From the NCBI RefSeq assembly GCF_030272615.1, contig NC_081411.1, positions 182,178,977 to 182,242,976 of the forward strand: a DNA stretch of 64,000 nt, given 5' to 3'. The position numbers and the translations under genes are program-made. Below, one piece after another: positions 45,235-56,925 of the stretch (position 1 is the first letter of the stretch; the number at the start of each line of letters is the position of its first letter). The notes under the pieces are model-generated. The model was not told the DNA's origin, did not search any database, and was given only the letters and a program-made list of their open reading frames with translations. This DNA is from Cryptomeria japonica. Lineage: Eukaryota > Streptophyta > Pinopsida > Cupressales > Cupressaceae.

Positions 45235-48200
45235 ATGAAGTCGGTTATGCATTTTCTCGGTAATGTTTCTAGCCTTGAATGTAAAAGACCAGTGATTTGT
45301 GATATCAATTTAGAAGGCGTAAATGTGGAAAGTCTTCAAGCAAATTTTCTTGCGAATACGAAAGAGGTTAAGGGATGTATGGAAATATTAACGAGTGGGT
45401 TAATTGAAGCTGTTGCGTTTCCCCCCGCCTTCGTAAACCCTGAACTCCTACAACTTTGCATTGACCATTATGATGTAAGAAGCAAGAGCATAGTAAGCAA
45501 AAATGGTAATGTCATACTTCCTGTCTCCAGGGAAACCATTTCTTCTGTTTTGAAATTAACAGCAAGTACCTTTGCCGCTTTCTCACCCATTCAAGCTGAA
45601 GCTGAGTATTGGGAAAACCCTAGTGTGTACCGAAACACCCTTGCCAGGAAATGGACCAAGGTTAACTATGGAGGTGCGTTTAGACTCCCGAAGGTCATTA
45701 CTAGAAGCCACATGAAACCCCACATACACGACCTGGTGGTATTATTACACAGGGTGAAAGGTTTAGCTGATGTATGTTTGTTCGAAGAATGGATGTATAG
45801 GTACATTGAAATTATCTTAAAAGGTGAACAATGGATGGATTGGGCGGAGATTATTGCCACTTCCCTGAGAAGCCAGCTCAAACGCGCCAAAGAGTCTAGA
45901 GAAGATTTTCGTATGGCCTCATATTTGACTTATTGTATTGCCTGCACATGTGATCTCGCCACTCTTCCGCATGAGGTATGGAATGAGGAAATGACCATCT
46001 TCCAATATTGTTTGTTGTTGCAAAAAGACAGAGTTCTAGAGGATTTCCGTAAGGTGCATGATATATTGTTTGAAAACATTTATTTGGCTCTAGAAGGTGT
46101 TCAGATGCCACGACTCTCTTCTGAATCGCTGAGGCTGGTTCAACATTATGGGAGTTCTTTTATTCAGTTTCCTAGGTTCACATATTTGAAAGTCGGAGGG
46201 TTTGAGGAAGAACCTGTGAGGTTGCCTCGATATGCCCTTGATTGTTTCATTTTAGCCGAATTGTGCAGGCAACTTTCTGCTGTCATTAAGGATAATCTCC
46301 CTCAGGAGAAATGGGAGACGGCTTTCCCTATTAAGCTGCACTCTTTGGTCTGTAATAACATGAATGACGCTTCCATCATCGGAAGCAATTTGCTGGGATT
46401 CAATCTTGGTTTCTACCGCAGCAGGAGAAACTTCGATAGTAAAGGATATGCAGCTCTGACCCGCGGCCTTGAAATCAACTCATCAGTTGCTCCGCAGCTA
46501 GAAGATCTATGGGAAGACTGTGAAAATGAAGCAGAAGTCTTGAAAAGGGATCATTCTAGACTCACCTTGCAGCAAATTAGCTCTTTCAAATTGAAGTTCA
46601 AAACACAGGGAATCGTCGAAGATGGTTCATTTTTAGTTGAACCCGGATGGGAAGGATCAAACGAAGCAAAATTCTTGACAGTTGATTGGAGCAAGGAGGA
46701 AGATGACGATATTAATTTGAGAGCCAGATCCATATTAACTTATATGGATGACTGGCTGCAAAGGAAAAGAAATGGAAACATCAATGAGTCTTCTCCTAAG
46801 GTGATTTCTCTCTCGGAACTGCTTCAATCTGACATTCCACTTTCTCATGTTGCAGGTGATACATTGGCCTCAGATAAGAAAATAAAGTTTCCTTCCCAAG
46901 TCACGGCTCCTAGGACGAGATCCCATTCCAGGAACAAAGCTTTGAAGCAGCCTAGTTCCCAGAAGCAGAAAATGACATCACCAGAGCGGGATTCAAGTGA
47001 TAAGTCCCCTTTTCAAGATGAAACAGACGATGAAGTCCAATTCATTGAAACACCAAAGACAGATCAACCCAATTTTTTGACTCTGATTAAAGATACTCAG
47101 ATGATATCAACCACTCCCACTGTTCCTTTATGGTTGTCAAATTCAATCAATAAGAAATGGAGTTTACAACCAGTGGCCTCGCCAGTAAAAGATATTGTCA
47201 CTAGGTATGCGGCTAGAGGATCTAAAGCAAAGAAAATGAAAATGGATGCTTGTGTCACTAAAAATCCAGTGACGGGGAAAATCATAGCGGAGGTGGCTAC
47301 TTATAAACAGAAAAGGGAATCAGGGGAAATTGATGAGGAAGGATTCAAAGTCACTTCTATTGAACTAGGTATCCTTAATAGGAGTACTGGTAATAATTTC
47401 TTTAAATTTTCTGCTGATCACATGCTCACTCAATCAAAAAAAGATTCTAAAGAGAAGAAATAATTGAAAGCAATGGTGGTGATGATGGCCACATACATCA
47501 ATTCGCTGATTAATTTAGGGCCTAACCCAATAATCCAGCTGCCTCAGCCATTCGATCCAGATTCCGCCGAAAGCCAGCAATTGATGAAACAGATGCAGAG
47601 GGGAAAATTGCTATCTGACGCTGTGGTTAGTTGGGTAAATAGCATATTAGAGCAAGGGAATAAGTTTATTTCTGAAATTACTAGTATCTATTCCGAGGGT
47701 GAAGCATTGCTCGGGGAGATTCAAACTTTGATACCAGTATGGGAGACAGAATTGTCACTGTGCCAAACCATAGTTTCCCGGGTAACTAAGGTTGAAAAGT
47801 TTGGAGTTCTCAAATTCTTAGGTGAAAACCCCATGAAAGTCGTGGACCCGTGCACATTATTTATCCTGAAAAGTAATATGAGCTGGAAGGAGTCCATCTA
47901 CAAAGAAGCCATCAAAGAGGTCCAAGGCATCAAGAATCAAATCACAGACATGCATAAGGAACTGGTTAAAGACATGAAGATTGTCAACCCCACAGGCATC
48001 TTACAATTGGATGAAGGTAGGATGGACATTGAAGTGTTAACCAAAAGTTTCACCGAAGCAGTTGAACAGATTAGAGATAAAGAAACGCCCAAGGTCGATG
48101 ATTTCACTTCGTTGGCAGGTATAGAATCCATGTTGCGCCTCAATGAGAAGCTGATGCCATGTCAGAGCCTAAAGATGAAGGAGTACAGGTGGAAGAAGGA

Positions 48201-48342
48201 TGCATGTAGAGCCCGGCTGATGAGTTTAAAGAACCCACACTCACAGGCCACGCAGGAATTCATGTCTACTTTCCAGAGCTGGAAGCTGGTACGACAAACC
48301 GTCGGAAATGAGGAGGAAGCCGGCGAATATAGTGGGAACTGA
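45235..48342 (+). pseudogene. LTR-borne gene, 3' LTR copy, single TAA stop
   Basis: Same 1,036-codon frame as in the 5' LTR. Here only one codon is nonsense: TAA at 47461, where the 5' copy has GAA. The three nonsense sites of the 5' copy are sense here, so the lesions arose independently after insertion and the inserted element carried an open frame. The first 742 codons are intact from the ATG. In the genomic RNA this copy would be the last gene, after pol and the purine tract. Function unknown; nothing here indicates an envelope protein. Confidence 0.85.
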
Positions 48343-48461
48343 ATCGTCACCCGCTGGTGTTCTATCTTTTTGATAACTGCTTTCGAGTTTCATAACGGTT
48401 TCTTGTATTAACCCGATAGGGCTGGGTTTTAAGGGAGGCCCTTCGGGATTTTAAAAAATGA

Positions 48462-48470
48462 CTATAAATG
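48462..48470 (+). promoter_or_regulatory. TATA box of the W 3' LTR
   Basis: CTATAAATG, matching the 5' LTR position; transcription from here would run out into Y. Confidence 0.6.
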
Positions 48471-49111
48471 CTGGGGCATAAAACTGTCTTGGGGGGATTA
48501 GCAATAGAGGGGAAAAGAATAGCAAGTTAAATATAGTTTTAAGATAGATTTTTCTGAAGTACAGTGATCAAGGATAGTATATGCATGTTTTAGCTTCCAA
48601 AGACTTTGTGCATTGAAGTTGGATATACATATATGAAAAATTTTGAGTTATGCTTTGAAACTTTGCATTCTAAGTGTTGAATTATTATCACTTTGTGGAG
48701 ATAATTCGACGATTCAAAATTTCCTTATTGCTGCTGGTTAGTCGTAAGTTCATCTATGTCCTGTTTTGATATATGTTGAAAATCTAGCAGAAAATCCATT
48801 CTTTGAGATAGATTTTGTTGATTATATGTATGTGAATCTTTTCATTTGCGATCTGTATTTTGTAATTACCTCACTACCTAAGAGTAGTTGAGAGAACCTT
48901 ATGCACTTTCAGGAAAAAGTGTAATTATAAAAGTTGAATTCATTGTAAATCAGATAAGGGAGCTGTACCTGTAGAAAAATTCAGAGAGGAAGTTAAAGTA
49001 AAATTAATACTTTCTCAACTGTAGTGAATGATTCTGTTCTCTTCATAACATTGGGCATAGAGTAAATTAAAAGAAATTAAGTAAGAGGACAATCTGTTCA
49101 CCAACAAACTG

Positions 49112-50065
49112 TAATAAAATTGGTCATATGGAATCTAGATGTCCGGACAAACATGCAAGATTGAGAGAAGAAGCTAAAAAAACATATAAGACTAACCCTG
49201 AATATCAGAGATATAGATTTAAGAAGAATAAAGACAAATCATGTTACTATGCTGATGAAGGAGTTACTGATGATTCTGATGAAGAACCAGGAGACAATGG
49301 ATGGGCTTTTGTTGCAATAATTGAAGATCAACCAACATCAGTAGAATATGCCCTGACAGCTAAAGTTGAAGGAAATGATGAATGGATTATAGATTTTGGA
49401 TGTTCACATCACATGACTGGTGATAAAAGTAAATTCTTATCTTTTTCAGGAATACAATGGAGGTCTAGTAAGATTTGGAGATGACAAAGCTTGTTTAATC
49501 AGAGGAAAAGGCAATATATCTTTTGATGGTAAGAACAATACTGACAATGTTTATTATGTTGATGGTTTGAAGCACAATCTTTTGAGTGTTGGTCAATTAG
49601 TTGAAAAAGGATTTTAGATATAATTGAAGAATGGTAAATGCTAAATTGTGAATAGAACTGGTTTGGAAGTTGCAACCGGTAATCAGACTGGAGGTAATAT
49701 CTTTCACTTGAATAACATTGAAAAGACATTCTTGATTGAACATATTGATGAAAGTTTTTTATGGCATAAAAGACTTTGTCATGTAAATTTTGACTATACT
49801 GTGAAGATTATTTCATCTAAGGCAGTAAGGGATTTACCTAAGATTATAAAACCTTAGAATCTGGTATGTAAGGAATGTCAATTGGGAAAGCAAGTTAGAA
49901 CAACTTTCAAAAGTATTTCTGAGAAAACCAATAATGTTTTTAATTTAATTCATACTAAATTATGTGGTCTGACAAGAACAAGAAGTCTATAGGGAAATAG
50001 ATACTTTATGCTAATCATTGATCATTATACTAGAATGTGTTGGGTTACCTTTCTCAGGGAGAAAT
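49112..50065 (+). pseudogene. Y gag end, protease and integrase N-half
   Basis: This resumes the Y frame: the knuckle end (NKIGHMESRCPDKH), then the protease site WIIDFGCSHHMTGDK (49384-49428), where the usual DSG reads DFG. A frame change near 49455 leads to VYYVDGLKHNLLSVGQL, the pre-integrase domain HKRLCHVNFDY near 49763, and the integrase start (IIDHYTRMCWVTFLREK) to 50065, where X is inserted. Stops lie near 49617, 49856 and 49991. The conserved CxxC (CKECQLG) is present. Confidence 0.88.
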
Positions 50066-51200
50066 TGTTGGTATTTTGGATATGTTGGTATGGTTTTGTC
50101 ATTGATATCAACACTTGGAGATTCTTGATTATGTTCACCGGTATGTTCAGTGACTTATGCACAGTCACTGGTATCTAGTTCACCGGCAGGTTATATTGTT
50201 CACTAGCACTTGGAATGACTTGGAGATTACTTGGTTATGTTTTCCAACACTTATCAGCACTTGGAGATTCTTGATTATGTTCACTAGTATGTTCAGTGAC
50301 CTATGCATAGTCACCGGTATCTACTTCACTGGCACTTGGAATGACTTGGAGATTACTTGGTTATGTCAAAGACATTGTTTGGACACTTTGTTTTGGTGAT
50401 TTGGTCATTGGTCTAATCGGGTTTGCATATTTGCTATTACTGGCAAGCATATCCACTCCAGATCAGCATGACACATTATGAAGATGATTTTTTATTATTA
50501 TAAATGCATTGAGCCGACATGATGCATGGCATATTGATTCATTTCTAATTGATTTTATTGTAATATCTTTTAGTGATCCGACCTACTCATTTGGTCTTAG
50601 GTTTTGGTATATATGTAAGATCTCATTTCTGAGATTTTAAGAGTGATAGTGGAAGAGGAATATAATAAAGTATATGCAAATATAAGTAGAGCTATACACA
50701 CAGACATCACTCAAGATTCAAGGAAGGTTTAAAGAACGCAAATCAGAGCTTAACCGGTACTGAATCCAACATATGAAGATGTTATGTTGAGCAGTACATT
50801 ATCATTGGATTTAGCCATCCAATTGTAGTCAATGTGACTCCCATTTTGTGATTGAGTAGTGAGCTCTAGGCAGTTGGCCTTTCTGCATTTGTAGACTCCA
50901 TATTGTACACACATACTATCTATAGTAGTATCATCTGATTGTGGGTAAGGTTCCCCACCCTGATTTTTCCCCTTACAGGGTTTTCACGTACAAATATTTG
51001 TGTTATGTGTTGTGGATGTTATTTGTCTTTCTGTTTCATGCATTAAACTTTACTGGTACTGCAATTAACTGTTAAGACTGTCTACCGGCATAAAGTTTGG
51101 TTTACCGATATTATGCATTAAGTTTGGTTAAGTTATATTTGGTTTGAAATTATTTGACAACTGATTCACCCCCCCTCTCAGTTGTCTTTGGGACCTAACA
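50066..51200 (+). repeat. Left LTR of X, with an internal duplication
   Basis: TGTTGGTATTTTGGATATG...GACCTAACA, TATATAT box near 50610. A segment around CAACACTTGGAGATTCTTGA and TGTTCAGTGAC occurs twice (about 50107-50160 and 50253-50310), a tandem copy absent from the right LTR. Confidence 0.85.
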
Positions 51201-51717
51201 ATAAAGAGAATGTTGAAGCAAAAGAAGTGAAATTAGTTTATGTGAATACTAAAGAGAAGATTGCAGATATTTTTACTAAGCCTTTGCCTAAAGAATCTTT
51301 TGAGTATCTCAGAGAGAAACTTGGGGTTATACCCCCATCGGTAGAGACTTAGACAGTTAGTGTTTGTCATTAACCAGCATAATTAATAGAGAAATCTTTT
51401 TCTGACTTTGATGAGGAGAGCTACTTATCAGGGGGAGTAGCTGGATAAATTGATAAGTTGGTATTTTGTTTGAATCTCATTTTGTATTGCTTTGGCAATT
51501 GATGTCAAAGGGGGAGAGAGATCTATGGAAAAACACATTATCTTTTGGGGAGACATTATTCATTGGGGGAGATATTTTTACTCTCTCTATATCTATATTT
51601 TGATTTCTGGTTAATGATCTCATTGGGAGATTGTTGGTTTTTGGTTTTTGGCATTTTTGCTTTGGCACTTACATGGTTTTTCCATCTTGTGTTGCCATCA
51701 ATGCCAAAGGGGGAGAT
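51201..51717 (+). pseudogene. X internal remnant: RNase H C-terminus and purine tract
   Basis: The left LTR joins directly to ENVEAKEVKLVYVNTKEKIA and DIFTKPLPKESFEYLREKLG, ending with a stop at about 51350. A non-coding stretch with several AAAGGGGGAGA tracts follows, the last at 51704-51717 before the right LTR. The same region in Y (62550-62700) carries stops that X lacks. Confidence 0.85.
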
Positions 51718-52274
51718 TGTTGGTATTTTGGATATGTTGGTATGTTTTTTTCATTGATGTCAACACTTTTCAACACTTATCAGCACTTGGAGATTCTTGA
51801 TTATGTTCACGGGCATGTTTAGTGAGTTATGCACAGTCACCGGTGTTTGGTTCATCGGCAGGTTATATTGTTCACTGACACTTGGAATGACTTGGAGATT
51901 ACTTGGTTATGTCGAAGACATTGTTTGGACACTTTGTTTTGGTGATTTGGTCATTGGTCTAATCGGGTTTGCATATTTGTTGTTGCTAGCAAATAGGTCT
52001 AGGTTATGGACCGACAAGCATATCCACTCCAGATTAACACGACACGTTATGAAGATGATTTTTTATTATTATAAATGCATTGAGCTGACATGATGCATTG
52101 CATATTGATTCATTTGTAATTGATTTTATTGTAATATCTTTTAGTGAGTTGACTTAGTCATTTGGTCTTAGGTTTTGGTATATATGTAAGATCTCATTTG
52201 TAAGATTGCAAGAGTGATAGTGGAAGAGGAATATAATAAGGTATATGCAAATATAAGAAGAGATATACACATAG
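51718..52274 (+). repeat. Right LTR of X, first part
   Basis: TGTTGGTATTTTGG to the CATAG target site of Z; it resumes at 59863. Confidence 0.9.
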
Positions 52275-53791
52275 TGTAAGTTAGAAGAGAGTTGGGGGTG
52301 AATCAGATAAACTCACAATTCAATAAAATCTGATCAGATTCAACGTCGGTAGAACTTACTTGATACGCAACTATGATTGTAAATCATTCTAACTCATAAA
52401 TAGATAAACTTAAAATATTAAATCACATTTGACACCAGATTTAATGTGGAAACCCTAATAGGGAAAAACCACTATGGGATTTTGGACCCACAAGAAAACA
52501 TACTCTTCTAGAGTATGCTCAGTTAAAAGCCAATCCTGTTAGAGATTACATAAACACATTGCTAGATGTGACCCGGTCAAGGGATTTCCCTCAGATCTAT
52601 CAGAATCTTGCACTTTGTTCGAAGTGACCTTGTCAAAGGATTTCAAACACTCAATTAGAATGTTACCTTCCAAGAGGATCTACAAATAAGACTGTTAGGT
52701 CCACTCGGTTAAGATATTTCCTCTCACTCACAAAAATAAATAATAGTAATAAAATATATCTACAACTTCACATCTGAAATGCTATAGTAGATTCTATGTG
52801 CTTAAGATAATCTTGTCATAAGACTTATCTTTCTGCTTGTTGGGCTTCTAACTTTTTTCTTCAATCAGATCTTCAATCTTCTATATTTGGTTATCACTTC
52901 TGTAGCGTCACCGTGCTTCTATTTGCCCACATTCTTTGTTCATCAACTTCTCTTTATTTATATGCAAATCCTAACCACTTAATCTCCTCAATCACATTTC
53001 CCATGATTAATCTTAGCCATCAGATCTTCAAACTTCACTAGGTTCATTGAATCCTTCAATGTGAAAAATGTTTTATCTTGCCTTGAAACTTGTATTTCTT
53101 CCTTGGTACTTGCGCTTAGTTAGGAACGTTCAATCCGTGTTGTAGATCTAACTCTTGAATTTTCATTTTCGTTGATCCTTAACAAACTTCTTGCATGACA
53201 TTCCAATCTTCTATCAATCTCCAGCTTATTGGCATCCTTCATTTAATAATGTATTCACTCATTCAATGCATTCTGTTACTGCTCGGTTGATACTCGATTA
53301 GCTCTGAACTTTACTCAGTAGACATTATCTTCTCGGTGAATTTTTCCTTCTTTAACCGACATCGATAGCCTTGGAGTTTGCCGACTAGCTCCCTACTCGG
53401 TAAAATATAATAGTATCAAACCTTTACTCATTCTATTGCATGAAATATTTTCTCCTTCTTGTTCAGTCTTTGAATACACATATATAGGATATCAAAATAA
53501 TCAAACTATCATAATCTCATCATTGTATAACTCGGTAATAGTTGCCCATTGAATAACTTATTACTCCCCTTCATTTTCACATTCTTTCAGTGTCATTTAC
53601 CGACATCTTTATACTCATCAAAACATAGTCTTTAAGATATGGAAATATCATACTGAATCAAAAAATCAATTGCTTGACATCAATGACAAAATAATAATAT
53701 TAAGACAGTAATCATCCTTTATCAATTATATCATTAATCTCCAACAACCTTATCAATATCGTCAACCAACAAACTTATTGTAATGCCAACA
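52275..53791 (-). repeat. 3' LTR of Z
   Basis: On the minus strand TGTTGGCATTACAATAAG...AACTTACA; it matches 58342-59857 with scattered substitutions. Confidence 0.9.
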
Positions 53792-54150
53792 ATCTCCCCC
53801 TTTGGCATTGATGGCAATACCAACTTGATTTATTCCAATTGATTTGAATGCTGATAATCTTCTCCTGTTATCCTTGAGCTGTAAACTTCTCTTGTAATCT
53901 TCTTCTCCTATCATTAGTCTTCTCCCCCTTTGACAACAATGCCAAAAGTAAGATTGATCCTTGATTACTTCCCCTATGAAGTAATTTCCTTTCTATTAAA
54001 ACATATACAAATGTATCTCGGTCAAAGCATCTTGTCTTCATTCACTGTTTCCTGCACAACTTTAGACATTCTTCTAAAGTGTGTAAATCAGCATCAACTC
54101 ACAAATAGTATTCTTTGGAGTCATAGAATTGATGTTGTCACCGAACTCTG

Positions 54151-54680
54151 TCAGTGAGCACTAGATAGGGGTAGGACCCCTAACTTACCTCTGAGATACT
54201 CAAAAGTGTCCCTTGGCAGTGGCTTTGTGAAGATGTCTACGATTTGTTCCTTTGTGCTAACATATTCCATCACAACTTTCTTTTCTTGAACTTCTTCTCT
54301 AAGATAATGATACTTTATAGAAATATGTTTTATCTTAGAGTGCATTAGCGGATTCTTTGAAATATTAATAGCACTTGTATTATCACAAAATATAGTTACT
54401 GGCTGGGTAACTGTCTCATTCATACATTCCAACAGTTTTTTGATCCATGCTATATTAGTACAATTCAATGATGCAGCGACATATTCAGCTTCAGTTGTTG
54501 ACTGTGAAATGCATCCTTGTTTCTTGCTAAGCCAACTTACTAGTCTTTCTCCCAAAAAGAAAGCTCCACCACTTGTGCTTTTCCTATCATCAATATTTCC
54601 TACCCAATCAACATCAGTATCGACTTTTAAGTCAAAATCATTCCCTTTTTCATATAGTAGACCATAATCTTAAGTGCCTC
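54151..54680 (-). pseudogene. Z RNase H
   Basis: VSWLSKKQGCISQSTTEAEY is followed by VAASLNCTNIAWIKKLL and CDNTSAINISKNPLMHSKIK, then DIFTKPLPRDTFEYLRGKLG with the stop at 54151. These are the standard landmarks of a copia RNase H, with catalytic E (TTEAEY) and D (CDNTSA) in place. The upstream part, including the first aspartate, lies beyond a frame change near 54560. Confidence 0.85.
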
Positions 54681-55968
54681 TCAAGTATCTTAAAAATTCT
54701 CTTGGCTGGTGTCATATGAGTTTCCAATCAGGCCTGTTGTGAACTACATATTGCAACTTTCCAATCATAGATCAGTAAAGTGTCTCATCAATAGATGCAG
54801 ATTCATCATTCTTTGATAGTTTACAATTAGTAGTCATAGGAGTACTTACATGTTTAGAATCCTCCATTCCAAATTTCTTCAAGATTTCCTTTATATACTT
54901 GGATTGAGTAATGAAAATCCCATTTTTCATTTGCAGTATTTGTAAACCTATAAAATACTTTATCTCACCTATTAATAACATCTCAAATTCTTTGCACATT
55001 TCATTTCCAAAGTTCTTACGTAAAGAATCATTTCCACAAAAAATAATATCATCAACAAATATGGCTGACATTAGTATTCCATTATCCTCATCATTCTTCA
55101 TATACATGTTGTTCTTTTCACTAGTCATCATAAATCCAATCTTTATTAAGTAAGAGTGCAACCTTTCATACCATGCTCTGGGTGCTTGCTTTAGGCCATA
55201 TAAAGATTTGTTCAACTTACATACCTAATCTTTATTCTTCTCTTCAATAAATCATTCAGGTTGTTCAATATAGACTTCTTCTTCTAGTATACCATTAAAA
55301 AATGTAGACTTAACATCCATTTGATATACCTTGAAATTTTTGTAAGCCGCATATGCCAACAATGTTCTTACTCCCTCAAGTCTTGCCATAGGTGCAAAAG
55401 TCTTGCCATAGTCTATTCCTTCTTCTTGAGCATAACCTTTGTAAACTAGCCTTGCTTTATTCCGAATGACCTCACCTTTTTCATTTAACTTATTTCTGAA
55501 AATCCACTTTGTACCGATTACATTTTTCTCTTTTGGTCTTGGGACCAGTGTCCATGTTTCATTTTTCTTGATTTGTTCAATCTCTTTTGTCATAGCATTC
55601 CCCCAATTTTCATTGTTTAATGCCTCTTTTACTATCCTTGGTTCAAATTTAGATATCAGACATGTGTTGTGTCTCGGTTTTTTCCTTGTCATTACTAGAG
55701 CATCCTTATCTCCTATAATCTGACTTGATGCATGATTTCTTCTGACATATTTAGCTAATATAGGTTTGGTAGCCTCTGTATGATCTTCTTCATCACTTGA
55801 TAACTGAGTATTTTCTTCATTGGATTTCTCGGTAAGACTTCTCAGTTGTACATATACAAACTCTTCATAATCTTCTGGTTGTTTGGAATTTCCTTCATCA
55901 TTCCTTTCTGCATGTTCATCAATTTTCACATTTGCACTTTCCATAATTTTGTTAGATGATTTGATCAA
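54681..55968 (-). pseudogene. Z reverse transcriptase
   Basis: From 55968: an acidic linker, ENWGNAMTKEIEQIKKNETW, GTKWIFRNKLNEKGEV, RLVYKGYAQEEGIDYGKTFA and VYQMDVKSTFFNGILEEEVY. After a stop near 55250 come MNKSLYGLKQAPRAWYERL (55215) and IFVDDIIFCGN, the catalytic FVDD box near 55060. A stop at about 54770 ends the thumb. The catalytic residues look intact. Confidence 0.88.
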
Positions 55969-56055
55969 ACATTTAAATGCTTTACTTCTAGAAGAATAAC
56001 CAAGAAATGTTCCTTCCTCACTTTTCTGATCAAATTTTCCATTTTTGTCATCTTT

Positions 56056-56925
56056 GTGAACATAACATCTACTTCCAAATATTTTAAAATAACTTACATT
56101 TGGTTTCTTGTCATACTAGATTTCATATTGTGTCTTCATAGTTCCTTTCTTCAGTTGTACTCGGTTCAAGGTGTAAACTACAGTGCTTATTGCTTCTCTC
56201 CAAAATGTTTGAGGTACTCTCTTTTCTATCATCAAAGTTCTAGCACAATCTACAATTGATATGTTCCTTCTTTCAACTATTCCATTTTGTTTTTGTGTCC
56301 TTGGTGCAGACACTTATCTCTTTATGCCATGATCATTGCAAAATAAGTTAGACTCATCAAAAATGAATTCTCCTCCTCTATCAGATCTTAGACATTTCAA
56401 CTATCTTCCTATTTCTTTTTCAACTCTTGCCTTATACCATTTGAACATTTGAAAAGCTTCCGATTTCTCTTTTAGAAACATAACTGACATCATCCTTTAG
56501 TAATCATCCACAAATAATATGAAGTATTTATCACCATAATAATTTTGAACTTTCATAAGACCACAAAGATCATTGTGCACAAGATCTAAAATTCCTTTAG
56601 AAGTGTAAGACTTACTTGTAAAGCTTGATTTTGTCATCTTACCCATCTCGCATCCTCGACATATTGCATTCTCAGGTTTTACCAAGCTCGGTAGACCTCT
56701 TACACGATGCTTCTTACTTATTTTGATCAGATTATCAAAATTTACATGACAAAACCTTTTATGCCATATATAGGTATCTTCTATTTTTGCATACAGACAA
56801 TTGTTCCGAGTTGAGTCAAGGTGAAATGTATTACCTCTTGTTTGAGTTCTAGTAGCAGCCAACTTTCCATGTTTGTCATGAACTTTGACAATTCCTTTTT
56901 GAAATTCTATTCCGTATCCTGTATT
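56056..56925 (-). pseudogene. Z integrase
   Basis: A pre-integrase HKRFCHVNFDNLIKI with CRGCEMGKM (about 56770-56640) is followed by the core start (LDLVHNDLCGLMKVQNYYGD, FILFVDDY). A stop interrupts near 56497. The segment with PRTQKQNGIVERRN, holding the catalytic Glu, is at 56313-56116, with further in-frame stops between. The region around 56330-56490 is in poor condition. Confidence 0.85.

Larger units (their letters stand above)
33412..49106 (+). mobile_element. Giant Ty3/gypsy element W with 4.75-kb coding LTRs
   Basis: Two direct repeats of exactly 4,750 bp (33412-38161 and 44357-49106) flank a 6.2-kb gag-pol region. The repeats start TGTTAGTTGTG and end TTCACCAACA. The target duplication AACTG is perfect (33407-33411 and 49107-49111), within Y gag. 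By eye the first 900 bp of the two LTRs differ at about 20 sites with no indels, mostly C/T and G/A. The primer site TTTTGGCGACTCTGCTGGGG and the extra RNase H point to the Tat-related side of Ty3/gypsy. The element is dead: stops in gag, RNase H, connection and integrase, plus active-site changes. Confidence 0.95.
44357..49106 (+). repeat. 3' LTR of W (4,750 bp)
   Basis: The same length and landmarks as the 5' LTR. It is followed by the second AACTG target-site copy and the rest of the Y knuckle. Confidence 0.95.

Noticed and set aside
34290-48342. Treating the two copies of the 1,036-codon frame as duplicated host genes
   Set aside because: They lie inside equal-length direct repeats flanking gag-pol with a perfect 5-bp target duplication, so they are LTR sequence.
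44357-49106. An envelope-like gene after pol in W
   Set aside because: The gene after pol has no signal peptide, no transmembrane helix and no cysteine pattern of an envelope protein.
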